Counted from the first letter of the stretch, positions 22,795 to 35,275 are shown. The stretch is DNA of 64,000 nt from Lathyrus oleraceus (GCF_024323335.1 NC_066581.1:436430238-436494237), one strand, 5' to 3'. Notes: generated by a model from the letters alone, not told the origin. Made by a program: numbers and translations.

Positions 22795-23830
22795 GCTTCT
22801 GGATGTGACTCTGATTGTCAAGCTTCTGAAGAATGACAAGCTTCTGAAGTTTTATTACTTAACTGAAGACTCTAAAGATCTCAAGCCAGACGCTGACGTG
22901 GTCAAGGTTCTGACTGAATACTCTGAAGATTCTAGAGTTCTGTTACTCGGCTAAAGACTCTAAAGATATCAAGCCAGATGCTAACGTGTTCAAGGTTCTT
23001 ACTGAAGATTATGAAGATTCTGATTTCAGCTTTGTGTTTCTTCTTTTCAGGCTTCATCAACTGTTTCTCATAAGCTAATAAATTTGAAGATAAGATCAAA
23101 GTGGGTAAATGATCAAATAGTACATAGTACAAATCAAATATTCCTTCCACTACCTAAAATCGTGGGCAAAGGACAGTACTATTCTACAGACCTGTCACTA
23201 ATTCATTAGTGGACAACTGCATTTTATGTATCCCTAAATTTCCTTCCAATGGTACCTTTCTTATGCCATATAAGTGGTACTTGGAGACTTCAAGAAAGCT
23301 GTTAACGAATGCTAACGCTAATGCTACTGCTACAATTTGAAAAGTCTGTTTCTACATGAAAAGCAATCAACTTTGTGCATAGTTTTTCTTTAAGTGTTTG
23401 TTTTTCATTTGTCTAAAATCTTATTGTGTAAGCAACCTATAACACAAAAATCTTTATTCAAACTTATTTGTTTGTATTTCCTTAAGGAGACTAGGTTTTA
23501 TTCGGATCCGTGAGAAGACAAAGAAAGTTGTTCTTTGTGATTTTCCTTAAGGAGACTAGGTTTTATTTGGATCCTTGAGAAGACAAAGAAAGTTGTTCTT
23601 TATGATTTTCTGTAATCTATTTGATTATAGTATATTAAGTCCTTGTGTATAAGGAGAAATCACCTTGGCGGTGGACTGGAGTAGCTTTGATTTCAAGCGA
23701 ACTAGGATAAAAATCATTGTGTCTTTCTCTCTTCGTTCTCTTGTTTGTGTGGAGTTTTTGAGTTGGTAAAAAGCTTTTGTTTTAAAATCCAATTCAAACC
23801 CCTCATTTCTTATGTTTTGTCACACCTTCA

Positions 23831-24443
23831 ATAAGTCCCTCAGGAGAAATTATATGTAGCCCGAATGATGAGACTAAGTCCATCAGGAATCGTGTCTGAC
23901 CTCTCAGGTGAGTCTTCCATCGAGCCCTCAGGAAAGACTTGTGATAAAGTCTTTTAGGCTGAATATCAGTCATGCCTCTTAGGCAGTATTCCTGAGACTA
24001 ATCCGCCTGAGGAAACATTAAGAGCCCCATGAGAGAGTTTAATTTTCCTAGGGAATCTAAGTCCCTCAGGCGAAATTGGACGTAGCCCGGCTGATGAGAC
24101 TGTAAGTCCATCAGGAGAGGCGTTTGACCTCTCAAGCCGAACTTCCATCAAGTCCTCAGGTAAGATTTATGATCAAGTCTTTTAGGTTGGATATCGGTCC
24201 CACCTCTTAGGTGTGATTTCGAGACTGACCCCACCCGAGGAAATACTGGGCTCTTCAAGTAAGATTTTAGTTAGCCTAGGTAGTCTAAGTCCTTCAGGTG
24301 AAATTATACGTAACCCGACTGATGAGACTATAAGTCCATTAGGCGAGGCATCTGACCTCTCGGGCGAGACTTCAATCGATCCCTCAGGCAAGGCTTGTGA
24401 TTAAGCCTCTTAGGCTGGATATCGATCGCACCTCTTAGCCGTG
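23831..24443. repeat. 228 bp tandem repeat array, first block
   Basis: About 2.7 units. The anchor GATGAGACT(GT)AAGTCC falls at 23867, 24093 and 24321, a spacing of 226-228. Each unit contains several internal CCTCAGGCGA-like words, suggesting it grew from a shorter repeat. It stops abruptly at the duplication junction near 24443. Confidence 0.88.
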
Positions 24444-26737
24444 AAGAACCATACTATGACGCTCCTTCAAAAAGATATTAACCAAGCTTCTGAAGTGAAG
24501 TTCATCAGAGTGTTGACTTTGAAACCAATGTTCTAGATAAGTTCAAGCAAATTCTGAAGAAAAACTAGATTCTGGTGGAAGATCATTATGGTTCTTCGAA
24601 AAGGTTAATCATGAAAGTGTTCTTTCATTCTGATTTTATCTTTTTAGGATTGTACATCTCAGGGGGAGCTTTGTGTTTCGATGTGATGTATCTTTATGTG
24701 ATTACCCTGTACAAAACTGTTCATCAAAATACATGGTTTTGTCATCATCAAAAAGGGGGAGATTGTTAGAAAAAAAGTTGGTTATGCATTTATACCTTGA
24801 GTTTTGATGATAACAATGTTATATTTGTGTGAGAACAATTTTGGTACCCTAATGGTTTATTATTGTATAGCTTGAATAACCAGTTCTGATTCTGAGTTTA
24901 TGACGTGCAACATTGTCAGTTTCTGAACATTTCTTCTGAATTTCGCTTTTGTGCTAATCACTCATGAGAAGTTCTGAAAGATGTCAAGTTACTGCTCCAA
25001 TGTTCTTTCTGCTTCTGCGCTGATTCACTCCTAAGAAGTTCTAGAAAGAAGATATGTTGCTACTGCAATGTTCTTCTTACTCCTGCTTCTGGATGTGACT
25101 CTGATTGTCAAGCTTCTGAAGAATGGAAAGCTTCTGAAGTTTTATTACTTAACTGAAGACTCTGAAGATCTCAAGCCAGACGCTGATGTGGTCAAGGTTC
25201 TGACTGAATACTCTGAAGATTCTAGAGTTCTGTTACTCGGCTAAAGACTCTAAAGATATAAAGCCAGATGCTAACGTGTTCAAGGTTCTTACTGAAGATT
25301 ATGAAGATTCTGATTTTAGCTTTGTGTTTCTTCTTTTCAGGCTTCATCAACCGTTTCTCATAAGCCAATAAATTTGAAGATAAGATCAAATTGGGTACAT
25401 GATCAAATAGTACATGGTATAAATCAAATATTCCTTCCACTACCTGAAATCATGGGCGAAGGACATTACTATTCTTCAGACCTGTCACTAATCCATTAGT
25501 GGACAACTGCATTTTGTGTATCCCTGAATTTCCCTCCAATGGTACCTTTCTTATTCTATATAAGTGGGACTTGGAGACTTCAAGAAAGCTGTTAACGAAT
25601 GCTAATGCTAATGCTACTGCTACAATTTGAAAAGTCTGTTTCTACATGAAAAGTTATCAACTTTGTGCACAGTGTTTCTTTAAGTGTTTATTTTTCATTT
25701 GTCTAAAATCTTATTGTGTAGAAGCAACCTATAACACAAAAATCTTTATTCAAACTTGTTTGTTTGTATTTCCTTAAGGAGACTAGGTTTTATTCGGATC
25801 CTTGAGAAGACAAAGAAAGTTGTTCTTTATGATTTTCCTTAAGGTGACTAGGTTATAGTCAGATCCTTGAGAAGACAAAGAAAGTTGTTCTTTATGATTT
25901 TCTGTAATCTATTTGATTATAGTATATTAAGTCCTTGTGTATAAGGCGAAATCACCTTGGCGGTGGACTGGAGTAACTTTGATTTCAAACGAACTAGGAT
26001 AAAAATCATCGTGTCTTTCTCTCTTCGTTCTCTTGTTTGTGTGGAGTTTTTGAGTTGGTAAAAAGCTTTTGTTTTTAAAATCCAATTCAAACCCCTAATT
26101 TCTTATGTTTTTCACACCTTCAATAAGTCCATCGGGAGAAATTATATGTAGCCCAAATGATGAGACTAAGTCCATCACGCATCGCGTCTGACCTCTCAGG
26201 TGGGTATTCCATCGAGCCCTCAAGTAAGACTTGTGATAAAGTCTTTTAGGATGAATATCAGTCATGCCTCTTAGGAAGTATTCCTGAGACTAATCCGCCA
26301 GAGGAAACATTAAGAGCCCCATGAGAGAGTTTAATTTTCCTAGGGAATCTAAGTCCCTCAGACGAAATTGTATGTAGCCCGGTTGATGAGACTGTAAGTC
26401 CATCAGGCGAGGCGTTTGACCTCTCAAGCCAGATTTTCCATCAAGTCCTCAGGTAAAATTTGTGATCAAGCCTTTTAGGTTGGATATCGGTCCCACCTCT
26501 TAGGTGTGATTTCGAGACTGACCCCACCTGAGGAAACACCAGGTTCTTCAAGTAAGATTTTAGTTAACCTAGGTAGTCTAAGTCCTTCACGTGAAATTAT
26601 ACGTAACCCGACTAATGAGACTATAAGTCCATTAGGCGAGGCATCTGACCTCTTGGGCGAGAATTCAATCGAGCCCTCAGGCAAGGCTTGTGATCAAGCC
26701 TCTTAGGCTGGATATCGGTCATGCCTCTTAGCAGTGA
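24444..26737 (+). repeat. Copy 2 of the 2.29 kb tandem duplication (no insertion)
   Basis: It contains Sirevirus-2 3' noncoding sequence with two polypurine tracts (near 24660 and 24749-24763), a complete LTR and the start of the second 228 bp array. It has the uninterrupted target site for the solo LTR, so the Ogre insertion came after the duplication. Confidence 0.88.
24764..26122 (+). repeat. Sirevirus-2 LTR, copy 2 (complete)
   Basis: The 1359 bp LTR starts TGTTAGAAAAAAAGTTGG right after AAAAAGGGGGAGAT and ends CACACCTTCA. TATATAAG at 25557-25564 is a TATA candidate, replaced by CATATAAG in copy 1. A 65-70 bp block containing CCTTAAGG.GACTAGGTT is repeated in tandem near 25770-25890. Confidence 0.88.
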
Positions 26738-27110
26738 TTCTTGAGACTTACCAGCCTGAGGAAACATTAAGTCCCTCAGGAGAGAGTTTAGTTAGCTTGA
26801 GGAGTGTAAGCCCCTTAGGTGAAATTGTACGTAGCGTGGCTGATGAGACTATAAGTTCCTCAAGCGATGCATTTGATCTCTCATGAGGGACTTTCATCGA
26901 GCCCTCAGGCATGACTTGTGATCAAGTCTCTTAGGCTGGATATCAATCACGCATCTTAGGCATGATTTATGAGTATGACCTCACATGAGGAAACACTAAA
27001 TCCCTCAAGCGAGATTTTAGTTAGCATGGGGAGTCTAAGTTTATCATGCAAAAATGTATGTAGCCAAGCTGATGAGACTATAAGTCCCTCAAACAAGGCA
27101 TTTTGATAGC
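26123..27110. repeat. 228 bp tandem repeat array, second block
   Basis: About 4.3 units, with anchors at about 26159, 26385, 26614, 26842 and 27071 (226-229 spacing). Units are clearly diverged from each other. Frames of 60-70 codons in either strand recur unit by unit, which is expected when a period divides by three, and are not taken as genes. Confidence 0.88.
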
Positions 27111-27129
27111 TTATTTGTATTGCCCTAAT

Positions 27130-27484
27130 GGGAAGCAAGGATTTGCACCTTGAAGTCAAACATACAAAAATTGCCTTAGAGGGTGGAAAAGACCTTTGTT
27201 ATGAAATCCAACATATAAACATTGCTTCAGAGGGCGGCAAAGACCTTCGCCATGAAGTCAAGCAGACAAGTGCTTCCTTAAGAGGCGACACAGATCTTTG
27301 CTATGGAGTCCACCAAACAACTATTGCCTTAAGGGGCGACAAGGATCTTCGTTATGAAGTCCAGCAAAAAATATGTTTCCTTAAGGGGCGACAATGATCT
27401 TCATTATGAAGTCCAACAAACAATCATTGCATCAAGGGGCATCATGGATCTTTGTTATGAAGTCCAGCAAACAAGATTGTTTAG
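27130..27484. repeat. 51 bp tandem repeat array, seven units
   Basis: Units begin at 27130, 27181, 27232, 27283, 27334, 27386 and 27437, with a shared core GATCTT.G.TATGAAGTCCA. Six units are about 51 bases; the fifth is 52. Because 51 is 17 codons, the plus strand has a repetitive 89-codon frame (27128-27397) that stops after the 52-base unit. No homologous protein is recognised. Confidence 0.9.
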
Positions 27485-29518
27485 GAAAAACATCCATGTT
27501 GGGAATAAATCGCTCAAGAATTATTCATAGACAATAACAAAAAGTTACAAACTATACACAAATTACACGAGATGTGTTCTTCACAAAATTAAATTGCTCT
27601 AGTATTATAACTCCACAGTTTGTAGATTTTAATCGGGAGTAAAACACAAATAGGTTCCAATTCTAACAACACCTAAACTTATGCAATTAATAGCTACCAA
27701 CATGAATTAATGATAAACTACACTAAGAAACGATTACCTAAACATGCAATAACCTACGGAAATTTAAATATGAGAGAGAGAGAGAGAGAGAGAGAGTACA
27801 CCAATATGTATAATGGTTCAAAGAGAGTACACCAGGATGTATTGTGGTTCAGGCTCTATCGTCCTCGCATGAGTCTAATCTACTTTCCAATAGTTTCCTA
27901 TTGAAAGGCATCCTCGCATGAGTATAATCCACTCTCCTATACGGATCTTGACTTGTATACAACCTTGACGCCGAACTCTCTGTGAAATCTTTACTTGATT
28001 GTTGCTTCTTGAATCTTCTAGCCTCACTAATCCACTCCAAGTCTTTGTATGTGGCCATCCCCATTGATCCCACCGATTTTTCTAGCGATGAAATATTCAA
28101 AGATTGAGAAGAACTCCTACCTTGTCTGTAGGCTTGCACACAACACTACCAAAGTCAACATAGAGAGAAGAACTCCCTTATTTCATTGTAGATATTCTTA
28201 TATAGATGTTTGTTCTTGAAAGTTATATTTTCCCTTTTTTGCAAAGTTGATTCTCAATAGATTGTTTTAACCTATTATTCAATAAATAATACCTAGAGAA
28301 TTTATACGAATTCCTTGAATTGACTATTGCTTGAAGTGAACTTTAGGATAAGATATGTTGTGGTCTATTGTACTATTATATCATGTTAATATCATAACCT
28401 TGTACTCATAACAAGAATTATCGCACAATATTTTGTACTATGATAATTGTCTCTCAAATTTAATTTTTTTTTTATGTTCAGAGGAAAATCATCAAATTTA
28501 TTCTTCAAAGAATAATATTCTAAGCATTCACAAATTGTTCACCAGATGATAAAATTTGGCAAAGGATAACAACTTCGTATTGTAAGCATAATATCAAAGT
28601 GTTGATTATTTAACATTGATTTGACCATAGGGGCATGATGACAACTTGAGAACTCTTGACAAGAAGAGATCGTTGAAAGCATTTACAAGATAACAAATAA
28701 AGCGGGTCTTCATGACACACATTTAAATGATGTTTTAACATATACTAAATCAAGATATTTAATGATCAATGTATTAGATGTATTAGATGATATCTTTCAA
28801 ATTCATTTTATATCCAGATGATCATTAGATAGACGTAGGCTTTCACACTATTTTTGAAGAAAATTATTTTAAAATCTTTCCGATAACTTCCTACATGTGT
28901 AATAATCCCCATTAGATAATACAATTATTCTCTTACTAAAATTAAATAGTTTTGTTATTCAAAGCAACTTTGATTCAGAAAAAAAATCGATTTACTCTCG
29001 TGAATGCACATTCTCCTTCAAGATACAATCATTCACTCATTGGGTTCTATAGGTTCCCAACCTTTTAATGTAGTCCCGACAAAACCAAACATTCTTAAAA
29101 GTTATACCAAAAATATTCTAAGTAATATTTCCTAATGCCTAACAATATGAACTTTGCCTCATCACTTACAACAAAACCTCGCAAAAACCCACATCCCTTA
29201 TTCAACTTACAACAATATGAAATACTTAACTCAACATTAATACTTAACTCCCCCTATCAAACGTGTCTACTTTTGTATCATTGTGCCTAACAAATTCAGA
29301 GACACCTCTGTTGACCAAAGTCACACATTTTAAAAAGTGTCTTCTCAATAACATATGATACATTAAAATATAATGGCGTGATGGAATATCATTTGTGCTT
29401 TAAAATTCTATAAATTTGTATAGACTTATAATGTTTATGTATTTGGGAAAGAAAGACATGCCAGTGGTGCGATTGTAAGTATATTTCAAATTTTCCTTTG
29501 CATAATGAACCCTAACTA
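27485..29518. other. Unassigned AT-rich interval
   Basis: No protein or element is recognised. There is a (GA)n run at 27773-27796. A local direct repeat containing CCTCGCATGAGT..AATC lies near 27863 and 27912. A 96-codon minus frame (27849-28139) is Ser/Arg-rich with no known similarity. The part next to 29519 should contain the 3' UTR of the DUF707 gene. Confidence 0.5.
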
Positions 29519-31848
29519 TCAATTCGTAGAATTATGACCCTGTGCCTGTGCTGCTTCTGCATTAGCCATACGCTCTTTGAACATTTTCCATTCATTGTGA
29601 CACCTCTCTCTCACCTGATGCAAACCACATTTTGATATCAATCTTGTTATAATTCACAATGACACAAAAATTCATAAAGAGAATCAAAATTCATATATAC
29701 CCCTTCCCCCGGTGTTCTTCCATTCTCCGCTTTTCCCTGGTTGTTAAGTGAGGGAATACTTTTGTGGATAATCCATTGAGTATCAACAACTCCTATTTCA
29801 TCATGAGCATGCTATATCCAATCCAATCAAAATCAAATTCATTAAATCCAAAATTGGTCAAATATGTACGTTATATGAAATAAATACTAACCTCCACACA
29901 TTTTCTGAGAGCAAAATCAAGACCCCATCCATGAACTAGGTCATTCTACAAGGCAATGAAAGTAAAATAAGTAACATATTAATTTATTATGTGGCAAAAA
30001 ATAACACATTATTTCGGTTTATAAACCTGTATCATATGCCATACGCAACGCCATGCATCTCTAGAAAATACAGGAGCCATGATCTCAACAAATCTGAACA
30101 TTTCAAAAATCAAGTTTAGGGATTAAAACTAATAAATGCTTAAATAAAAAGTCAACATATTTTCTTACGCAGCACAAGGTGGCACAGGTGGATTAGAACA
30201 CCAACCATCTTTCTCCTCAGCTTCCCTAAAAAAATTATTTAAAAAATTGTTTTTCTTAGTATTTCATGAATCTGATGATGATTATGATGTAAGAAAATTT
30301 ATACACTTACTTATGGACTTCTACACCATCCTTTTTCCTTGTCATTTGCCATGTAAAATCACTACTTAGGTCTACACCAGGCTGCGAGATCTCCAAACCA
30401 CGTTTCTTTACTATTTTCAAGTACCTACAATACAATACACATATTAGGGTTTATGATTTAGGGTTTTAGGATTTAGACAATGCTATAAGATTTTTGATAC
30501 TTACTCCTCTGCATCGAAATGCTCCAACCCTAGATCCTCGTCCCAAATAAAGACGTAATCATAGGAAGCCACAATATCAGGATGTAGAAACCGTTTGGCA
30601 TACCACCTTCAACCAAAGTTCAACAAATTATCTCAAAAATACTTTATAGCATAAAAGACTCAATCAAAAAGAATGTTACAAACCATTTAGTTTGTTTGCT
30701 AGCAGCGATATGAATCGCTTTCTTGGACCACTCAAACTGATTCCACTCACTAATACGATCATCATAATGGAATAACACAATTGTGAAGTTCTCAGAAAAC
30801 TGTAATGTTACAAGTCCAAGAGTTATTATACAAAGAGGAAATAAATACACATTACAAAGATTAATGCAACGTAGAAACAAATTACCTTTTTTATGGCAGC
30901 ATCAATGTTGTCTCTCTGGTCATAACCAACGGTAAAAGATACAAGATACTTTGGTTTTATTCTTAGGTCCTATAAGGAACACCTCCATCAAGAAAAGAGT
31001 TTGATTAGAGACATTTGAATTATAAAATACTTTGTCCATTGTATGCAAAGAAATTGTTAGGAATTAATCATGTTGCTCAATATTAATGTATGAGTCCATT
31101 GATAATAGATGTTTTATAATTTATTATTCTTATAACTTAAGTAAATTTTCTCGACAACGATTTAAAATTTTGATACTTTAACTAAGTTTTATGTGTGAAA
31201 TTGCATACCTGATGTGGTAGACCCCATAATCGACGAAGATAGAAATCGGATTGAGATTCGACAATTTTAGGGGGCAACCTTTCAGCTCCTCGAGGATTTG
31301 TAGGCACCCAAATCTACATCATAGTCAAATGTACATATTAGTAAATAGTTTCTATCAAGTGTGTTAGAAATTGTATTGCTTATGAGATCAGAAATACATT
31401 TTGATGAAATAAAAGTATAATAAAAAAAGTTCATATAATCAATCATACCTTTGTGCTCTCATTGAGTTTGTGATGCTCATTGGACAAGTTTGATGATAGA
31501 TTCAACTAACAAACTCACATTGTTAATTTAATTAATCAATTAAAATGTCATGAAATATACTTTTAAAAAATATCACACACCTTTGTTAATGATAGTCCTA
31601 TAAATAAGCCAAAAACACATCCAACAAAAAATGCTATTGTGGTCTTCATTGCTTCTTTATGTACTATTATATTTCCACTGCAAGACAAAATAAAAATATA
31701 TTAGATGTAGTAGTAGCTAGGAAGAATAATTCATGGCATAAAAATCTATTCAAGTGAAGTCACACCTTTTTAATGGAGACCTCATTGTATTCAATATCTT
31801 TTGGGGTATGCTTATGCAAGATTCCGTTTTACTCAAAAGGAATCCCAT
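29519..31848 (-). CDS. DUF707-family membrane protein gene, 13 coding exons
   Basis: Exons on the minus strand: 31766-31848, 31581-31677, 31449-31505, 31209-31313, 30886-30969, 30684-30799, 30505-30606, 30311-30424, 30169-30225, 30027-30093, 29892-29945, 29701-29811 and 29519-29614 (TGA). All introns are GT-AG and the frame is continuous, giving 380 residues. An in-frame ATG at 31785 would give 359. An N-terminal hydrophobic segment (FFVGCVFGLFIGLSL) suggests a type II membrane anchor. DUF707 hallmarks are PRGAERLPP, DFYLRRLWG, PKYLVSFTVGY, FHYDDR.SEWNQFEWS, KRFLHPD, FIWDEDLG, LEISQPG, CAAFVEIMAPVFSR and VHGWGLDFALR. The biochemical role is unknown. A lysine-ketoglutarate reductase label sometimes given to this family does not define a function. 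The acidic DED might be a sugar-nucleotide site as in glycosyltransferases (inference). This is the only intact host gene recognised, with transposons on both sides. Confidence 0.93.
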
Positions 31849-32791
31849 ATATATATGCAGCCAAATAATCACCCTGAAATTTTTTTATATGAAAAAACAT
31901 ACCAAACGTTTAAATATATACCACTAATGAAATGAAGTCTCCTAATGAGAAATACTAAGTTTTATAGTTAGCATAAAATAAATAAAAAAAGAAAAGAAAC
32001 CTATGACATAGAATTGGACGGTGATGATTCACATTATGACCTCTCTAATTTTTCAAAAAGAAAAAATAAATTCAATTCTGTTAAATCTCAATTGAAAGAA
32101 ACCCAGCCGATGTAAATTTTTTTTTGATGTTATTTTAAGTAAAGTTAAAGAGAGAGAAATAGAATAGAAAAGAAATATCAAACTCGCCTTAATTAAGTGA
32201 AGTTTAAAAAGAGAATATAAAAATAGTGAATTTATTTGTTAAAATAGAAATTTTATAATATTTTTATTTGTAAAAGTAAAATATTATTTCTCACATCACA
32301 TTCCTTATTCGACCAATCAGAATGAGAAATAAAATCAATTTTTTTTATTTTTATCTTTTCTATTTTTTCCATTATTCTCTTATATATTCTAAACATTTTT
32401 TTAATCTTTTTTTCCTCTTCCTACATTCTTTACCTACTTCTCTTCACAATTTCTCTAAGAAAGTCATAAGAATATTTTGAAGATTTACCAGAATCAAAGA
32501 CATTGATTAACATTAAAAAAGATGGTGATATTGTAATGTTAAAAACGAAGAATATGAAATTGAATTAAAAAACACCAGGTACAAGATAGTAAAACACCCT
32601 CAACACATAACCCATACCCATTATTTGATAGCAAAAACATAAATTTGTAACTAAGATTGGTTTTATAACGAAGTGTATGATGCACCATATACAGAGAACA
32701 AACATGATAAAAGAATTGTATGAAATAAATTTGTGACTAAGATTGGTTTTAAAATGAAGTGTAACATAAAGTATGAATTTGAGAAACTTAC

Positions 32792-32870
32792 CTCTCTGCA
32801 CTGGAAACCGAACCTCTTCTTTTCTCCTATGACCCTTTTCTCTCTCTCTCTTTTGTTAATGTATATGTAA
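32792..32870 (-). promoter_or_regulatory. Probable 5' UTR exon of the DUF707 gene
   Basis: A GA-rich stretch in sense ends ..CAGTGCAGAG|GTAAGTTTC at 32792, a good donor. A matching acceptor (TTTCAG) lies at 31874, just before the first coding exon, so a 918 bp intron would split the 5' UTR. The exon has no ATG, which would make 31848 the first ATG of the message. The upstream limit is a guess, with weak TATA-like sequence near 32865-32880. Confidence 0.5.
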
Positions 32871-33470
32871 TACGTAATGGAATGAAAAGAAAGAAAAGTC
32901 ACATTAATTGCCAAGTTATTGTAGTAGCCATTTCCAATTAAATTATTTTATTTTATTTTTTCACTAAACTAATTAAATTTAATTTGGTCAAATTTATTTC
33001 TAACCGTAATTATGTTTAGTTTTTTTTTCAAACAATGGACGGAGACGATTGCTTTCCTTTCTTATGTTCTTAAATGGTAAGGTTCAACTTTTTTTTTATA
33101 TTTAATGTATAAAAAAATTAATAAGTTTAATCTCAACATTATTATATTTTTTGTTGATGAAAAAAATATAAATAAAAAATAAAAAAGAATCAAGAATAAA
33201 ATTATTATCGTATTTACTAGTTTGATAAGAAAAACAATGATAATAGAAAAATATATATATTTTTAAAATGATATAAATTTCTTTAAATATATTTTTTTTC
33301 AAATAGAATAAAATATTTTTACTAAAATCAATAAGATTTTATAAAAGAGAAACTTAAAATTGAATATAATAGAAATAAAAGGTATATCCTGTAAAAATAA
33401 CACATAATTTGACTAATAAATGTTAAATACTATTATAGTAATAAAAGTTAAAAATGATTTTTTTCATACA

Positions 33471-33560
<90 letters not shown>

Positions 33561-34456
33561 ATATATAGATATATATATATATATATATATATATATGGAT
33601 GACAAATTTAACCATAGTATATAGTATTTTCTTTGAATATCCGTTTGAAAAAAATTATATATTTTAATCAATATTGTTTAGACATTAACGTTTGTACTCA
33701 TATTCGTATCATATAATACCTAAATATCCATTACCCATATCTATATTAGTTTATCCACATTTATAATAAATAAAAAATCTATAAATTATGATTTGTAGGG
33801 TTACATACACTTTATCTCTATAATTGGTGAGATGTTTAGGTAGAATTTTTTAATTATTATATATTTATAAATTCACGTGATTTTTTATTTAATTTTTTAA
33901 ATACATGTGGATTTTTATTAATTTTTTTAAAATTTGTTTTATATGTTTGTTATTTTGTTGTTTCAATCTTTTTTAGATATTAAAACATTTTAAAAAAACA
34001 ATGGTTCTGTTGTATTTAATCCTTTATTATTTCTACGATTTTTTGTCAAAGTTTGTGTCAAAATTTATCATCTATAATCATCGTATTTAATTATAATTCT
34101 ACTAAAATTTTACTTAATAATTATAGTTTAATGAATATGTATTGAATTGTATATGACTATTTATTAGAATTTATCATTCAACCCTGACATATTATTAACT
34201 TAAAAATCATAGTCTGATGTAGCTGGATATATGATGGTGATTAGTTGAGAGTGTGCCCCATTTTCTCTAATAATTATCATATTAAATTATAATCCTTCCA
34301 TAGATCATTATGTTGTGTGAAAATATTTTCTTATAGTAATGGTGATAAATAGGGTTAGGCTTTGTAGTCCATATTTAAGCTTAATCAATTCAATTTTTAA
34401 TAGGGATGTCACCGGAGGAGAGAATGTGCTAATGGCTATGGAAAACGAATTTATAT
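32871..34456. other. AT-rich intergenic sequence
   Basis: Upstream region of the DUF707 gene, very AT-rich and without credible reading frames. It includes the TA microsatellite at 33477-33595. I see no element ends. Confidence 0.6.
33477..33595. repeat. (TA)n microsatellite
   Basis: A near-pure TA run of about 75 bases, then a short ATTATATATAATATATAG interruption, then more TA. It is an expected spot for assembly or length variation. Confidence 0.97.
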
Positions 34457-35275
34457 TAGGGGTGTTCGTGGTTCATGAATTGAATTGAACCGAACCATAT
34501 TAATGGTTCAATGCAGTTTTTAAAAACCACTTTAGCAAAAAGTGATTAATCTGTTTAATCAATTCAATTCGGTTTAAAACCAATTCAGAACCGGTTCATA
34601 ATTTTAAACCAGTTTAAAACCAATTTTTTTAAAAATTAGATTAAATTTTTCACCAAAATCCAAACTGGTTTTTTTATATATTTAAAAAAATTGTTTCTTT
34701 TTTATTTTTATAATAAAATTGAATTTAAAAATTGAATTCAAATCTGGATTTTTTTAAAACTGTTTCTTTTTTGTTTTTAAAAAAATTGAATTCATATTCA
34801 TCACAGCGAATGCCACAACCGACAACTTTTTCTGCTATGCACTTATATCATATCAGAAAATTTGACTTCACATTTAAAAACACTACATAAACTTGTGATT
34901 ACAAAAAGAATCAAAAATAAAAAGGTGTTATTGTATCAGTTTTAGTATATACTTTGCATTGATCTTGATATATTTAGAATTTTTCAATTAGAATTGACTT
35001 TGAATCTAATATTAATTCTAACTAAAGTAATTTGTATGTGTCAAAAGAAAAACTAAAGCAATTTATAATTTTTGCCTCCAAAAATAAATTTTACACAAAC
35101 ATGTTCAATTCTTTTTCACATGAATATGTCCGATGATAAATTATTTTACCTTAAACTTCAACTCAATAAAAATATTTTTTTGTATTGGTAATGAATTTGG
35201 CAAAATTACAGTGTGCCAAGTAATTTTGACAAAAGCTACCCTCTAAAATTTATTTTAAAGAAAACCTCTGTAATT

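Larger units (their letters stand above)
17402..23830 (+). repeat. Sirevirus-2 3' LTR (copy 1), split by solo LTR
   Basis: LTR sequence occupies 17402-17722 and 22795-23830, about 1357 bp in total. It ends CACACCTTCA at 23830. The first bases read TATTAC rather than TGTTAG (intact in copy 2), so the terminal TG is mutated. The LTR end abuts the 228 bp repeats. Confidence 0.87.
17081..24443 (+). repeat. Copy 1 of a 2.29 kb tandem duplication (contains the solo LTR)
   Basis: The segment holds the end of Sirevirus-2, its LTR and about 600 bp of 228 bp repeats, and is directly repeated at 24444-26737. Without the 5067 bp insertion and one TSD copy, copy 1 is about 2291 bp and copy 2 about 2294 bp. 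Both start AAGAACCA.ACTATGACGC and both end near CCTCTTAGC.GTGA. Confidence 0.88.

Noticed and set aside
27130..27484. CRISPR-like look of evenly spaced repeats
   Set aside because: Whole 51 bp units are similar with no unique spacers, and this is plant nuclear DNA.
27849..28139. 96-codon minus-strand frame, Ser/Arg-rich
   Set aside because: No recognised family, no neighbouring exons or promoter, and it overlaps a local direct repeat. Not supported as a gene.
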